The notes under the pieces are model-generated. The model was not told where the DNA came from. It searched no databases and saw only the letters and a list, made by a program, of their open reading frames with translations. Shown here piece by piece: positions 46,536 to 56,340 of a DNA stretch of 64,000 nucleotides. The translations under genes and the position numbers were made by a program. How positions within the stretch are numbered: position 1 is the stretch's first letter; every line of letters starts with the position of its first letter. This DNA comes from Pseudomonas sp. GD04019. GTDB taxonomy: Bacteria; Pseudomonadota; Gammaproteobacteria; Pseudomonadales; Pseudomonadaceae. The stretch is from contig NZ_JAOEEA010000010.1 in the NCBI RefSeq assembly GCF_029837695.1, positions 1-64,000 of the forward strand, in the 5' to 3' direction.

Positions 46536-48032
46536 ATGAAGCGATCCTTGGCAGGCGCCCTCGCGCACAACTTCCTCGGTGGCTCGCCGTCCTGGTACAA
46601 GCTGACCATTCTCTTCTTCTTGATCGCCAATCCGGTGGTGCTATGGAGCGCCGGCCCGGTGGCGACCGGTTGGCTGCTGGTGGGCGAATTCATCTTCACC
46701 CTGGGCATGGCGCTCAAGTGCTATCCGCTGCTGCCTGGCGGTCTGCTGGTGCTGCAGGCCATCCTGCTCGGCCTGGCCACACCGAAGGCTCTCTACGACG
46801 AGCTGGCGCACAACTTCCCGGTGATCCTGCTGCTGATGTTCATGGTCGCCGGCATCTACTTCATGAAGGACCTGCTGCTGTTCCTGTTCTCCCGCCTGCT
46901 GCTGGGCGTGCGTTCCAAGGCGCTGCTGGCCCTGCTGTTCTGCCTGCTCTCGGCCTTCCTCTCGGCCTTTCTCGATGCGCTGACCGTGACCGCGGTGATC
47001 ATCAGCGCGACCCTGGGCTTCTTCTCCGTCTATCACCGGGTCGCTTCGGGCCGTGGCGTCCAGGACGAGGAGTCCCTGGAGGCCGAGGCGATAGAGCTGC
47101 ACCGCGAGGACCTGGAGCAGTTCCGCGCCTTCCTGCGCAGCCTGCTGATGCACGGTGCCGTGGGCACCGCACTGGGCGGGGTGTGCACCCTGGTAGGCGA
47201 GCCGCAAAACCTGCTGATCGGCCACGAAATGGGATGGAGCTTCGTCGAATTCTTCCTCCAGGTAGCGCCGGTGTCGATGCCGGTGCTGGCCGCCGGCCTG
47301 GCAACCTGCGTGCTGCTGGAGCGCCTGGGCTGGTTCGGCTACGGCGCCCAGCTACCGGCCGCCGTGCGCCAGGTGCTGGCCGAGCACGCCCGCGCCAGCG
47401 ATGCCCGGCGCACCCCGGAGCAGCTTGCCGCACTCTTGGTTCAGGGCCTGGCGGCAGTGCTGCTGATCATCGGCCTGGCCCTGCACATGGCCGAAGTCGG
47501 CCTGATCGGCCTGGCGGTCATAGTGCTGATCACCGCCTTCTCCGGCATCACCGACGAGCACCGTATCGGCCGCGCCTTCCAGGACGCACTGCCGTTCACC
47601 GCGCTGCTGGTGACCTTCTTCGCCGTGGTCGCGGTGATCCAGCAACAGCAGCTGTTCACCCCGCTGATCCAATGGGTGCTGGCGCTGCCCATGGAGCAGC
47701 AGCCGGGCATGCTGTTCATCGCCAACGGCCTGCTTTCGGCGATCAGCGACAACGTGTTCGTCGCCACCATCTACATCACCGAGGTCAAGCAGGCGTTCCT
47801 CGCCGGCAACATGAGCCGCGAACACTTCGAGGCGCTGGCGGTGGCCGTCAACACCGGCACCAACCTGCCCAGCGTGGCCACGCCCAATGGCCAGGCGGCC
47901 TTCCTGTTCCTGCTCACCTCGTCCATCGCCCCCCTGGTGCGCCTGTCGTACGGGCGCATGGTGTGGATGGCCATGCCCTACACGGTGGTCATGGGTGGCC
48001 TGGGCTGGTGGGCGGTCAGCTACTGGCTGTGA
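46536..48032 (+). CDS. nhaB: Sodium/proton antiporter NhaB
   Basis: A 498-residue inner membrane antiporter that exports Na+ in exchange for H+. About twelve helices, with NhaB landmarks [30 protein letters not shown] and [19 protein letters not shown] (intramembrane Asp and Asn). AGGGGA lies 9 nt before the ATG. Monocistronic; the stop lies in a hairpin shared with convergent ldcB. Confidence 0.96.
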   Translation: MKRSLAGALAHNFLGGSPSWYKLTILFFLIANPVVLWSAGPVATGWLLVGEFIFTLGMALKCYPLLPGGLLVLQAILLGLATPKALYDELAHNFPVILLLMFMVAGIYFMKDLLLFLFSRLLLGVRSKALLALLFCLLSAFLSAFLDALTVTAVIISATLGFFSVYHRVASGRGVQDEESLEAEAIELHREDLEQFRAFLRSLLMHGAVGTALGGVCTLVGEPQNLLIGHEMGWSFVEFFLQVAPVSMPVLAAGLATCVLLERLGWFGYGAQLPAAVRQVLAEHARASDARRTPEQLAALLVQGLAAVLLIIGLALHMAEVGLIGLAVIVLITAFSGITDEHRIGRAFQDALPFTALLVTFFAVVAVIQQQQLFTPLIQWVLALPMEQQPGMLFIANGLLSAISDNVFVATIYITEVKQAFLAGNMSREHFEALAVAVNTGTNLPSVATPNGQAAFLFLLTSSIAPLVRLSYGRMVWMAMPYTVVMGGLGWWAVSYWL

Positions 48033-48045
48033 GGCCCGGCCTCAC
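48029..48045. other. Hairpin spanning the nhaB and ldcB stop codons
   Basis: GTGAGGC (48029-48035) pairs with GCCTCAC (48039-48045); both convergent stop codons lie in the stem. No T tract, so weak as a terminator. Confidence 0.4.
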
Positions 48046-49385
48046 TTGCCGAGGTTTTCCGCCTGCACCCGGTTGCGCCACTGGCGCCAGGTGTAGAGCG
48101 GAATGCCGACCATCAACACCAGGAAACCCCAGAAGATCGCCTGCTCGCCGGTGCCGTACAGCGCCCACATCGAGTAGATGAAGGCGCAGCAGCCGATCCA
48201 CAGCAGCCGGCCGCTCTCACGGTGGCCGAAGTCGCCGGGACGCATCGCCATCAGGTGCAGCAGCGCCGCGGCGCAGAATACATAGGGCACGACGCCGGCC
48301 ATGGTGCCGAGCAGGATGATCACGTTGAACACCTCGACCAGCTCGCCCTGCCCGTCCACGATCACCAGCAGGGTCACCAGCACGCCCGACACCAGCAGAC
48401 CATTGGCCGGCACGCCGTAGCGATTGGTCTTGGCCAGGGACTCCGGCAGCAGGCCGTCGCGAGCGGTGGCCATGGGAATCTGGCCCTGCAGCAGGACCCA
48501 GCCATTGAGCGCGCCGAGACAGGCGATCACCGCACCGCCAGCGATGAAGTAGTAGCCCCAGTCGCCCAGCATCACCCGCGCCGCGTCGGCGAAGGGCGCA
48601 GTGGATTTAGCCAGCACTTCCGGCGGCAGAATGCCCTGCACGGCGGTGATCGAGAGGATGTACACCACCGCCGCCACCAGAGTGCCGACCAGCGTCGCCC
48701 GTGGAATGGTGCGGCGTGGATCGCGCACATGCTCGGCCGGCACCGTGGCCGACTCCAGGCCGATGAAGGACCACAGGGTCAGCGCCGCCGTGGTGGCGAT
48801 GGCCTGGGCATAGCCGCCGCCGGGTAGCTGCGCCGGCTCGGGGATGGTCAGGTACTCGGGGTTGAAATAGAACCAGCCGAGCACACCGACCAGCAGCAGG
48901 GGCACCAGCTTGAGCAGGGTGAGGATGTTCTGCACGTAGCCGAAGGCGGTGATGCCGCGCAGGTTGATCAGCGTACACAGCCAGATGGCGCCGATGGCGG
49001 TAGCCACCATCGGTATCGGTGCGCGCAACGCCGGCAGGAATACCTGCAGGTAACCGACCAGGGTCACGGCGATGGCGGCATTGCCGATCCAGGCCGCCTT
49101 CCAATAGGTCCAGGCGCACAGATAACCGGCGAAGCCGCCGAAGGCATCTCGGGTATAGGCGTAAGGGCCGCCCGCCGCCGGATTGAGCCGCGCCAGACGC
49201 GAGAAGGTCAGGGCCAGCAACACCGCACCGGTGCTCGACACCAGCCAGCCGACCAGGCTCAGGCCACCGTAGGGCGCCAGGCTGGATGGCAGGAGGAACA
49301 CCCCCGAGCCGACCATGTTGCCCACCACCAGGGCGGTACAGGTCCAGAAACCCATCTCGCCCTTGCCACTCTTGTCCTGAGCCAT
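48042..49385 (-). CDS. ldcB: Lysine/cadaverine antiporter-type APC transporter
   Basis: A 447-residue APC-family carrier with twelve helices and the AdiC/CadB-like GNMVGSGVFLLP motif at about 22-33 that binds the amino acid backbone. It follows ldcA by 41 nt; in P. aeruginosa this pair forms ldcAB, where the carrier exchanges lysine for cadaverine. GGGGGG lies before the ATG. Substrate rests on context and family. Confidence 0.9.
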   Translation of the reverse strand: MAQDKSGKGEMGFWTCTALVVGNMVGSGVFLLPSSLAPYGGLSLVGWLVSSTGAVLLALTFSRLARLNPAAGGPYAYTRDAFGGFAGYLCAWTYWKAAWIGNAAIAVTLVGYLQVFLPALRAPIPMVATAIGAIWLCTLINLRGITAFGYVQNILTLLKLVPLLLVGVLGWFYFNPEYLTIPEPAQLPGGGYAQAIATTAALTLWSFIGLESATVPAEHVRDPRRTIPRATLVGTLVAAVVYILSITAVQGILPPEVLAKSTAPFADAARVMLGDWGYYFIAGGAVIACLGALNGWVLLQGQIPMATARDGLLPESLAKTNRYGVPANGLLVSGVLVTLLVIVDGQGELVEVFNVIILLGTMAGVVPYVFCAAALLHLMAMRPGDFGHRESGRLLWIGCCAFIYSMWALYGTGEQAIFWGFLVLMVGIPLYTWRQWRNRVQAENLGK

Positions 49386-49426
49386 GTTCCCCCCGGATTT
49401 GCACAGGCCCGGTCACCTGACCGGCG

Positions 49427-51679
49427 CTACTCCTTGATGCAATCCACTGTATAGCAGGCCTGCCCCGCCACTTCCTCCCGCTGCAGACCATGCACGTCGG
49501 CGTCGAAGCCGGGGAACTGGCTGTCGAAGGTGCGGGCGAACTGCAGGTAGTCGATGATTGAGCGGGTCTCGGGGGTGAAGCGTTCGCCCGGCATGATCAG
49601 CGGGATGCCCGGTGGATAGGGCACCAGCATCACCGCGGCGATGCGCCCTTCCAGCTGTTCGATCGGCACCGCCTCGACCTCGCCACGCACCAGCTGGTTG
49701 TAGGCGTCGGCCGGCTTGATCGCCACCTGCGGCAGCACCGTGTACATGCGCTTGAGCGCCTTGGCCGTGGCGTTCTCCCGGTAGCAGCCGTGCAACTGGT
49801 CGCACAGGTCGCGCAGGCCCATGCCGGCATAGCGCGCTCCACCCTCGCGGGCGATCGACGGCAGCGCGTCGAGCAGCGGCACGTTGGCGTCGTACAGGCG
49901 CTTGAACTCCAGCAGCTCGGTGAGCAGGGTGCTCCACTTGCCCTTGGTGATGCCCATGGAGAACAGCACCAGGAAGGAGTACAGGCCGGTCTTCTCCACC
50001 ACCAGGCCGCGCTCCCAGAGGAACTTGCTGACCACCGCGGCAGGGATGCCGGCCTCGGTCAGCTTGCCGTCGGCGGACAGCCCCGGCATCACCAGGGTGA
50101 CCTTGATCGGGTCGAGCAGCACGTAGTCCTCGGCCACCTCGCCGAAGCCGTGCCAGTCGGCGTTGGGCTGCAGCAGCCAGTCGGCGGTCTGCACACCCTC
50201 GCCGCCGGCCTGTTCCGGCTGCCAGATGCTGAACCACCAGTCGTCCTGCTCCAGGTTCTGGCGCAGGTTGGCCAGGGCGCGGCGGAAGCTCAGCGCCTCG
50301 TCGAAGGTTTCCTGGATCAGCGAGCGCCCGGCCGGGCCCTCCATCATCGCCGAGGCCACGTCCAGCGAGGCGATGATGCCGTACTGCGGCGAAGTGGAGA
50401 TGTGCATCATGAAGGCTTCGTTGAAACGATCACGGTCCAGCTGGCGCGCACCGCCGTCCTGCACATGGATCATCGAGGCCTGGCTGAAGGCGGCCAGCAG
50501 CTTGTGCGTGGAGTGGGTGGTGAACACCAGCGGCGAATGCTCGTCGCACTGGGTGCCCATGCCGTAGCGCCCGGCGTAGAACTCGTGGAAGGCGGCGTAG
50601 GCGTACCAGGCCTCGTCGAAGTGCAGCACTTCCACCGAGTCGCCCAGGGCCTGCTTGACCATCTCGGCGTTGTAGCAGAGGCCGTCGTAGGTGGAGTTGG
50701 TCACCACCGCCAACTTGACCTTGGGTGCGCGGCCGCGGGCCAGCGGGCTGGCGTCGATCTTGGCCTGGATTGACTCCCTGCTGAACTCACTCAGTGGAAT
50801 CGGCCCGATAATGCCCAGCTCGTTGCGCTCCGGGCACAGGTACAACGGGATGGCGCCGGTCATGATGATCGAATGCAGGATCGACTTGTGGCAGTTGCGG
50901 TCCACCAGCACCAGGTCGTCGCGGCCGACCATGGAGTGCCAGACGATCTTGTTCGCCGTCGAGGTGCCGTTGATCACGAAGAAGGTGTGGTCGGCGCCGA
51001 AGTTGCGCGCGGCGCGTGCCTCGGCCTCGGCCAGCGGGCCGGTGTGATCGAGCAGCGAGCCCAGCTCCGGTACCGACACCGAGAGGTCGGAACGCAGGGT
51101 GTTCTCGCCGAAAAACTGGTGGAACGCCTGCCCCACCGGGCTCTTGCGATAGGCCACGCCGCCGCCATGGCCGGGCGTGTGCCAGGAATAGTTGGACTGC
51201 GCGGTGTGCTGCACCAGCGCCTTGAAGAATGGCGGCAGCAGGCCGTCGAGGTAGTTGTGCGCGGCGCGCGCCACCTGGCGGGCGAGGAAGGACACGGTGT
51301 CTTCGTACAGGTAGAGAATGCCGCGCAGGTGGTTGAGGTCGGCCATGGCTTCGGCCGGCGCGTTCTCGATGGTCACCTGCTCACCCAGGGCGAAGATCGG
51401 CAGCTGCGGTGCGCGCACGCGGGCAATGCGAATCAGCTCGACCATGTCCTGCAGCAGTCGCTGGTTCTCCCCCGCCCCTTCGGCGGCCACCAGGATGCAG
51501 GCCAGGCCATGGTGGGTGGAGGCGACAATGCGGCCTTCGGCGGAGCTGGCGGTGGGGAGGATAGTGAAGCCGTCCTTGCTCAGCTCTTCGGCAATGGCAC
51601 GGACACGCTCACCGGCGACGGTATCGGCCTTGATGTCGCGGTGAACGATGAGGATGGGGAAGTTCAGGTCTTTATACAT
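49427..51679 (-). CDS. ldcA: PLP-dependent lysine decarboxylase
   Basis: A 750-residue fold-III-like (ornithine/arginine/lysine) decarboxylase producing cadaverine from lysine. Receiver-like wing domain (1-125), PLP domain with the Schiff-base K393 in THSTHK and the HTPGHGGG motif, then the C-terminal domain. In P. aeruginosa ldcA is induced by arginine via ArgR. The leader holds a hairpin that overlaps the ribosome site AGGA (separate entry). Confidence 0.95.
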   Translation of the reverse strand: MYKDLNFPILIVHRDIKADTVAGERVRAIAEELSKDGFTILPTASSAEGRIVASTHHGLACILVAAEGAGENQRLLQDMVELIRIARVRAPQLPIFALGEQVTIENAPAEAMADLNHLRGILYLYEDTVSFLARQVARAAHNYLDGLLPPFFKALVQHTAQSNYSWHTPGHGGGVAYRKSPVGQAFHQFFGENTLRSDLSVSVPELGSLLDHTGPLAEAEARAARNFGADHTFFVINGTSTANKIVWHSMVGRDDLVLVDRNCHKSILHSIIMTGAIPLYLCPERNELGIIGPIPLSEFSRESIQAKIDASPLARGRAPKVKLAVVTNSTYDGLCYNAEMVKQALGDSVEVLHFDEAWYAYAAFHEFYAGRYGMGTQCDEHSPLVFTTHSTHKLLAAFSQASMIHVQDGGARQLDRDRFNEAFMMHISTSPQYGIIASLDVASAMMEGPAGRSLIQETFDEALSFRRALANLRQNLEQDDWWFSIWQPEQAGGEGVQTADWLLQPNADWHGFGEVAEDYVLLDPIKVTLVMPGLSADGKLTEAGIPAAVVSKFLWERGLVVEKTGLYSFLVLFSMGITKGKWSTLLTELLEFKRLYDANVPLLDALPSIAREGGARYAGMGLRDLCDQLHGCYRENATAKALKRMYTVLPQVAIKPADAYNQLVRGEVEAVPIEQLEGRIAAVMLVPYPPGIPLIMPGERFTPETRSIIDYLQFARTFDSQFPGFDADVHGLQREEVAGQACYTVDCIKE

Positions 51680-51687
51680 TGGAGGTT

Positions 51688-51724
51688 CCTGAGGGTGGTG
51701 CTCTCAGGCACCTATCCCCTCAGG
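51688..51724 (-). promoter_or_regulatory. Hairpin occluding the ldcA ribosome binding site
   Basis: On the mRNA strand CCTGAGGG pairs with CCCTCAGG (8 bp, outer), and GGTGC with GCACC (5 bp, inner), with a CTGAGA loop. The 3' arm contains AGG of the AGGA ribosome site 8 nt before the ATG. Perfect pairing suggests translational control or an RNA thermometer/attenuator-like switch. Confidence 0.55.
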
Positions 51725-51729
51725 TTAGA

Positions 51730-51750
51730 AGTTCGCCCGAACGGGCGGAA
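51730..51750 (-). terminator. Hairpin downstream of dnaQ, possible terminator
   Basis: GTTC-CGCCCG/CGGGCG-AAC, 9 bp with one bulged base, lies 57 nt past the dnaQ stop. No clear T tract, so strength is doubtful. Confidence 0.35.
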
Positions 51751-51806
51751 CCCCCAGTGCGGAAGGCTGTAAGAAAAGGTCGCATTGGCCATACGACCGG
51801 TTCCGC

Positions 51807-52550
51807 TCAGCTCACCGGCTCCTCGGCCGGCGCGTCCATCTTGGCCCACAGCGACGGGCCGCCGGCGGACTTCTCGATGATCGCCAGGCGCGCCGCATGG
51901 GCCGCCAGCTCCTCGTCGCTGGCGCGCAGCACGCGGGTCAGGTTGCGGCCCGGATCGAGGCGACGGATCGGGCTGGGCAGCACGCGACCGGAACCGTCAC
52001 CGCCTTCACCGGCCAGCGACAGGTGGGTCTGGCCACCGGTCATGGTCAGGTAGACGTCGGCGAGAATCTCGGCGTCGAGCAGTGCGCCGTGCAGGTCGCG
52101 GCCGGAGTTGTCGACGCCATAGCGCTTGCACAGGGCGTCGAGGTTGTTGCGCTGGCCCGGATGGCGCTCACGCGCCATCAGCAGGGTATCGAGAATCCCG
52201 CAGTAGTCGCTGACATCGCTGCGTTCGGTCTGCCCGAGCAGGGCAAATTCGTTGTTGATGAAGCCAACGTCGAACGCTGCGTTGTGGATGATCAGCTGGG
52301 CGCCAGTGATGAACTCGAAGAACTCGTCGGCCACATCCTTGAAGCGCGGTTTGTCGGCGACGAATTCGTTGGTGATGCCGTGGACCGCGATGGCGCCCTC
52401 GTCGATCTCGCGATCGGGGTTGAGGTAGACGTGGAAGTGGCGGCCGGTCAGGCGGCGGCCCTCCAGCTCTACGCAGCCGATTTCGATGATGCGGTGACCA
52501 TCGGTAACCGGCATGCCGGTGGTTTCGGTGTCCAGTACCACACTACGCAT
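51807..52550 (-). CDS. dnaQ: DNA polymerase III epsilon subunit (proofreading)
   Basis: A 247-residue 3'-5' exonuclease of replicative polymerase III. ExoI motif DTETTG (D7, E9), Exo[11 protein letters not shown] and Exo[17 protein letters not shown] are intact, and the C-terminal tail binds the alpha subunit. It starts inside rnhA (8-nt overlap), a common dnaQ-rnhA arrangement though usually divergent in enterics; here both are co-directional. Confidence 0.97.
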   Translation of the reverse strand: MRSVVLDTETTGMPVTDGHRIIEIGCVELEGRRLTGRHFHVYLNPDREIDEGAIAVHGITNEFVADKPRFKDVADEFFEFITGAQLIIHNAAFDVGFINNEFALLGQTERSDVSDYCGILDTLLMARERHPGQRNNLDALCKRYGVDNSGRDLHGALLDAEILADVYLTMTGGQTHLSLAGEGGDGSGRVLPSPIRRLDPGRNLTRVLRASDEELAAHAARLAIIEKSAGGPSLWAKMDAPAEEPVS

Positions 52551-52998
52551 GCTTCATTGCCCTCACTTCATCTACACCGCGGTTGGCCAGCTGATCGGCC
52601 TTCTCGTTGCCCGGGTGGCCGGTATGCCCGCGCACCCATTGCCACTCGACCTTGTGGCGGCCCACTTGCTCGTCCAGCGCCTGCCACAGGTCGGCGTTCT
52701 TTACCGGTTCCTTGGTCGAGGTCTTCCAGCCGCGTTTCTTCCAGTTCGGCATCCATTCCTGGATGCCCTTCATCACGTACTGCGAGTCGGTCACCAGGCG
52801 CACCGAGCAGGGCCGAGTCAGGGCGATCAGCGCGCAGATCGCCGCCATCAGCTCCATGCGGTTGTTGGTGGTGTTGGGCTCGCCGCCCCAGAGTTCCTTT
52901 TCAGCACCTTTGAATACCAGCAGCGCTCCCCAGCCACCCGGGCCGGGATTGCCCTTGCAGGCGCCATCGGTATAGATCTCGACTACGTCTTCGCTCAT
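52543..52998 (-). CDS. rnhA: Ribonuclease HI
   Basis: A 151-residue RNase HI that removes RNA from RNA-DNA hybrids. Catalytic D11, E49, D71 and D135 with H125 are all present in the standard order. Overlaps the dnaQ start by 8 nt, so both share a transcript. The methyltransferase gene ends 8 nt upstream. Confidence 0.97.
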   Translation of the reverse strand: MSEDVVEIYTDGACKGNPGPGGWGALLVFKGAEKELWGGEPNTTNNRMELMAAICALIALTRPCSVRLVTDSQYVMKGIQEWMPNWKKRGWKTSTKEPVKNADLWQALDEQVGRHKVEWQWVRGHTGHPGNEKADQLANRGVDEVRAMKHA

Positions 52999-53006
52999 TG
53001 AATGCT

Positions 53007-53765
53007 CTAGTTATCCGAATCGCGCCGGCTGACCTTGGCCACCGGCATCGGCAGCAGCTTGCCCATGCTGGCCCGCTGTACCGGCCGCAATGGGCGCAGG
53101 CCGACTACCAGCTTGCGCGCCACCAGCAGATAGAAGCCGGCACCAGGCGCCTGCAGACGACCGCCCCAGCGTTCCAGTCCAGCCAGGCGCGCCTGCCAGG
53201 CCGGCGCGGAAAGCGGCGGACGATAGCACCCGAAGCGGCGTTTCTCCAGCGCGAATCCCAGCAGGCTGAGCCAGTCCGCCAGGCGGCTGGGCGAGATGCA
53301 GCGGGCCTGGCGAAAGCCATCGCGAGCGAAGTAATGACGCAGGCCCCAGGTGCTCCAGGGATTGACCCCGGTAACCAGCAGATAGCCGCCCGGACGCACG
53401 CTGCGCGCCGCCTCGCGCAGCAGCCCATGGGGCGACAGGCTGAAGTCCAGGCCGTGCTGCAACACCACCACATCGGCGGCGTGTTCGCCCAGCGGCCAGG
53501 CCTGCTCCTCGCAAGCAATATGCACGCCGGCCAGCGGTGCGCCCAGGCGCACATTGCAGCGAATCTGCGGCGCCTTGGGCGGCTCGGCCGCGGCCGGGCC
53601 GTAATGCACCAGGTAGCCACCGAAGTAGCGCGCCAGTTCCTCATCCAGCGCCTGGCGCTCTTCGCTCAGCAGCAGCTCGCCCAGCGGTGAAGCCAGCCAC
53701 TCGCGGGCGGCGGCGGTCAGTTGCAGCCAGTCGGCATCGGCCTGGGCGAAGGGTGGTTCGCTCAT
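53007..53765 (-). CDS. SAM-dependent methyltransferase
   Basis: A 252-residue class I methyltransferase-like protein. Post-motif region [36 protein letters not shown] is recognisable (motifs II-III), but the glycine-rich SAM loop is poorly conserved, so activity is not certain. Such proteins are found next to gloB and rnhA throughout Pseudomonas. GGAGG lies 5 nt before the ATG. Divergent from gloB by 73 nt. Confidence 0.82.
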   Translation of the reverse strand: MSEPPFAQADADWLQLTAAAREWLASPLGELLLSEERQALDEELARYFGGYLVHYGPAAAEPPKAPQIRCNVRLGAPLAGVHIACEEQAWPLGEHAADVVVLQHGLDFSLSPHGLLREAARSVRPGGYLLVTGVNPWSTWGLRHYFARDGFRQARCISPSRLADWLSLLGFALEKRRFGCYRPPLSAPAWQARLAGLERWGGRLQAPGAGFYLLVARKLVVGLRPLRPVQRASMGKLLPMPVAKVSRRDSDN

Positions 53766-53838
53766 CGGGACCTCCATGACACAAGCGGGACGTTGCCGAT
53801 TAAGATGCGCCATTGCTCTCAAAATGGCGACCCCGCAC

Positions 53839-54621
53839 ATGTTTCAGATCGACGCCCTGCCCGCCTTCAGCGACAACTACATCTGGCTGCTGCAGGACAA
53901 CGCCACCCGCCGTTGCGCCGTGGTCGACCCAGGCGATGCGCAACCCGTGCTGAACTGGCTGGCCGCGCACCCGGACTGGCAGCTCACCGATATCCTCGTC
54001 ACCCATCACCACCCGGACCATGTCGGCGGCGTGGTCAAGCTGAAGGATGCGACCGGCGCCCGGGTCAGCGGCCCGGCGCAGGAGAACATCCCGGCCCGCG
54101 ACCTGGCGCTGGACGATGGCGCGCAGGTCGAAGTGCTCGGGCGCAACTTCCTTATATATGCGGTGCCCGGCCACACCCTCGGCCATATCGCCTACTACCA
54201 GGCCGAGGAAGGCTGGCTGTTCTGCGGCGACACCCTGTTCGCCGCCGGTTGTGGCCGTCTGTTCGAGGGCACGCCGCAACAGATGAACGCCTCCCTGCAA
54301 CGCCTGGCCGCCCTGCCGGACGCCACCGCCGTGTACTGCACCCACGAATACACCCTGAGCAACCTGCACTTCGCCCGCGCAGTGGAGCCGCACAATCCGG
54401 CGGTAGCCGCGCGCTTCGCCGAAGTCAGCGCCTGGCGTGCCAATGGACGCATCAGCCTGCCCTCCAACATCGCCCTGGAGAAGGCGACCAACCCCTTCCT
54501 GCGCTGCGACGAAACATCCATTAAAGAAAAAATCGACGAGCGGAACGGCGCCCAGCAGCGTACGGCGGACGAGGTGTTTGCTTGCCTGCGCAGTTGGAAA
54601 GACCAGTTCAAGGCGGCCTGA
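53839..54621 (+). CDS. gloB: Hydroxyacylglutathione hydrolase (glyoxalase II)
   Basis: A 260-residue metallo-beta-lactamase-fold enzyme that hydrolyses S-lactoylglutathione to lactate, the last step of methylglyoxal detoxification. Metal motif [10 protein letters not shown] and GHTLGH are intact. The ATG at 53839 begins the standard [16 protein letters not shown]; no clear ribosome site is visible. Confidence 0.97.
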   Translation: MFQIDALPAFSDNYIWLLQDNATRRCAVVDPGDAQPVLNWLAAHPDWQLTDILVTHHHPDHVGGVVKLKDATGARVSGPAQENIPARDLALDDGAQVEVLGRNFLIYAVPGHTLGHIAYYQAEEGWLFCGDTLFAAGCGRLFEGTPQQMNASLQRLAALPDATAVYCTHEYTLSNLHFARAVEPHNPAVAARFAEVSAWRANGRISLPSNIALEKATNPFLRCDETSIKEKIDERNGAQQRTADEVFACLRSWKDQFKAA

Positions 54622-54647
54622 CAACTGACCGGAGGGCTGGTGAAAAC

Positions 54648-54676
54648 TTGACCACCCCTAGGGGCATTCCTAGAAT
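54648..54676 (+). promoter_or_regulatory. Sigma-70 promoter of mltD with palindromic spacer
   Basis: TTGACC (54648-54653), 17-nt spacer, TAGAAT (54671-54676), a strong match. The spacer contains the 10-bp palindrome CCCCTAGGGG (54655-54664). Start site near 54683. Confidence 0.65.
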
Positions 54677-54713
54677 CCCCCCACTTTTTTGCGCCGGCAG
54701 ATGCTACCGACCG

Positions 54714-56294
54714 ATGTTCTTATTACCTTTCGGAACCCTTGATCCAGCAGTGCTGACCCGGCGAGCGAAGGCTCTGGCGGTGCTGCTGTGCCTGGGTCTG
54801 GCGGGTTGCCAGAACATGGCGCCGAGCGACGACGATGGCAGCGACACCGACCGAGCCGTGGCCCTGCAGCAGGAGCCGGAATGGCTCAACGAGCCCGCTG
54901 AACCGCAAGCGCCCACGGATATCTGGGAGCGCATGCGCGACGGTTTCAAGCTGCAGGACGAGATTGGCATCAACCCGCGCATCGAGAACCAGCGCCTGTG
55001 GTTCGTCAGCAACCCCTCCTTCCTGGAAAACGCCAGCGAGCGCGGCAGCCTGTATATCCACTACGTGGTCGAGCGTCTGGAAGAGCGCAACATGCCGATG
55101 GAGCTGGCCCTGCTGCCGGTGATCGAAAGCGCCTATAACCCCCTCGCCTACTCGCGCAGCCATGCCGTCGGCATCTGGCAGTTCATTCCGTCCACCGGTC
55201 GCCACTTCAACCTGCGCCAGACCAACTGGTACGACGGCCGCCGCGACATCACCGCCTCGACCAATGCCGCGCTGAGCTACCTGACCCGCCTGCACGACAT
55301 GTTCAACGGCGACTGGCTGCTGGCCCTGGCCGCCTACAACGCCGGCGAAGGCACGGTGAGCCGCGCCATCGAGCGCAACCAGAAGCTTGGCCTGCCCACC
55401 GACTACTGGAACCTGCCGCTGCCCCAGGAGACCCAGAACTACGTGCCGAAGCTACTGGCCCTGTCGCAGATCGTGCTGTCGCCCGAGGCCTACGGCGTGC
55501 GCCTCAACCCGATCGCCAACGAGCCGTACTTCGAGCAGGTGGCGAGCAAGCCGGGCCTGGACCTGGCGCGGGTGGCGGCCATGGTCGACATGGAAGAGGA
55601 CGAGCTGGAGAGCCTCAACCCCGCCTTCAAGAAGGGCATCACCATGGACGGCCCGCAGCACCTGCTGGTGCCGATCGCCAAGGCCGAGCTGTTCAACGCC
55701 AACCTGGCCCTGATGAAGCCGCAGGAAGTGGTGCGCTGGCAGGAGTACCGGGTGCGCTCGGGCGACAACCTGCACAGCATCGCCAACCGCTACCACCTGA
55801 CGGTGAACACCCTGAAGGACGTCAACCAACTGCGCAGCAACAGCCTGCGCGTCGGCCAGGTCCTCAACATTCCTGCCCAGGGCGGCGGCCGCGAGCCGGT
55901 CGAGGGCCTGCAGCAGGTGGCCAAGGCACCGGCCAGCCAGCCGCAGCGCTATAAGGTGAAGAGCGGCGACAACCTCTGGCAGATCGCCAATGCCCACGGC
56001 GTTTCGCTCAAGGACCTGCAGCGCTGGAACGGCCTGAATGCCCGCAGCAAGCTGAGCCTGGGCCAGGTGCTGGATATCCGTGGCGGCAGCGGCGGCACCG
56101 GCAACTCGGTGGCCGCGGCGAAGAACAACGATGCCCGGCAGAACGTGACCTACTACCGGGTCAAGAATGGCGACTCGATGTATCTGATCGCCCAGCGCTT
56201 CAAGGTCAACGTCAAGCATTTGCAGAGCTGGAATCCGCGCAGCAACAGCCGCGCGCTGAAGCCGGGGCAGACCCTGACCCTGTACCTCGACTGA
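54714..56294 (+). CDS. mltD: Membrane-bound lytic transglycosylase D
   Basis: A 526-residue lipoprotein that cleaves peptidoglycan glycan strands. Lipobox LAGC, a transglycosylase domain (115-290) with catalytic E138 (PVIESAYNP), and three LysM modules at about 345-388, 412-456 and 479-522 that bind glycan. ATG at 54714 is annotated, but no ribosome site precedes it; GTG at 54750 would give the compact lipoprotein signal peptide MLTRRAKALAVLLCLGLAGC and is a good alternative. A 13-codon out-of-frame upstream ORF (54701-54742) ends just before that GTG. Confidence 0.95.
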   Translation: MFLLPFGTLDPAVLTRRAKALAVLLCLGLAGCQNMAPSDDDGSDTDRAVALQQEPEWLNEPAEPQAPTDIWERMRDGFKLQDEIGINPRIENQRLWFVSNPSFLENASERGSLYIHYVVERLEERNMPMELALLPVIESAYNPLAYSRSHAVGIWQFIPSTGRHFNLRQTNWYDGRRDITASTNAALSYLTRLHDMFNGDWLLALAAYNAGEGTVSRAIERNQKLGLPTDYWNLPLPQETQNYVPKLLALSQIVLSPEAYGVRLNPIANEPYFEQVASKPGLDLARVAAMVDMEEDELESLNPAFKKGITMDGPQHLLVPIAKAELFNANLALMKPQEVVRWQEYRVRSGDNLHSIANRYHLTVNTLKDVNQLRSNSLRVGQVLNIPAQGGGREPVEGLQQVAKAPASQPQRYKVKSGDNLWQIANAHGVSLKDLQRWNGLNARSKLSLGQVLDIRGGSGGTGNSVAAAKNNDARQNVTYYRVKNGDSMYLIAQRFKVNVKHLQSWNPRSNSRALKPGQTLTLYLD

Positions 56295-56312
56295 CAGAAG
56301 TCCCACCGCATG

Positions 56313-56338
56313 AAAAGGCCGCCCCAGGGCGGCCTTTT
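56313..56338. terminator. Bidirectional terminator between mltD and HDOD genes
   Basis: GGCCGCC/GGCGGCC stem with a 4-nt loop (56317-56334), four A before and four T after. Confidence 0.88.
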
Positions 56339-56340
56339 CG

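Noticed and set aside
51680..51806. ArgR site before ldcA
   Set aside because: Expected from P. aeruginosa, but I could not find a convincing TGTCGC-N8-AA copy by eye.
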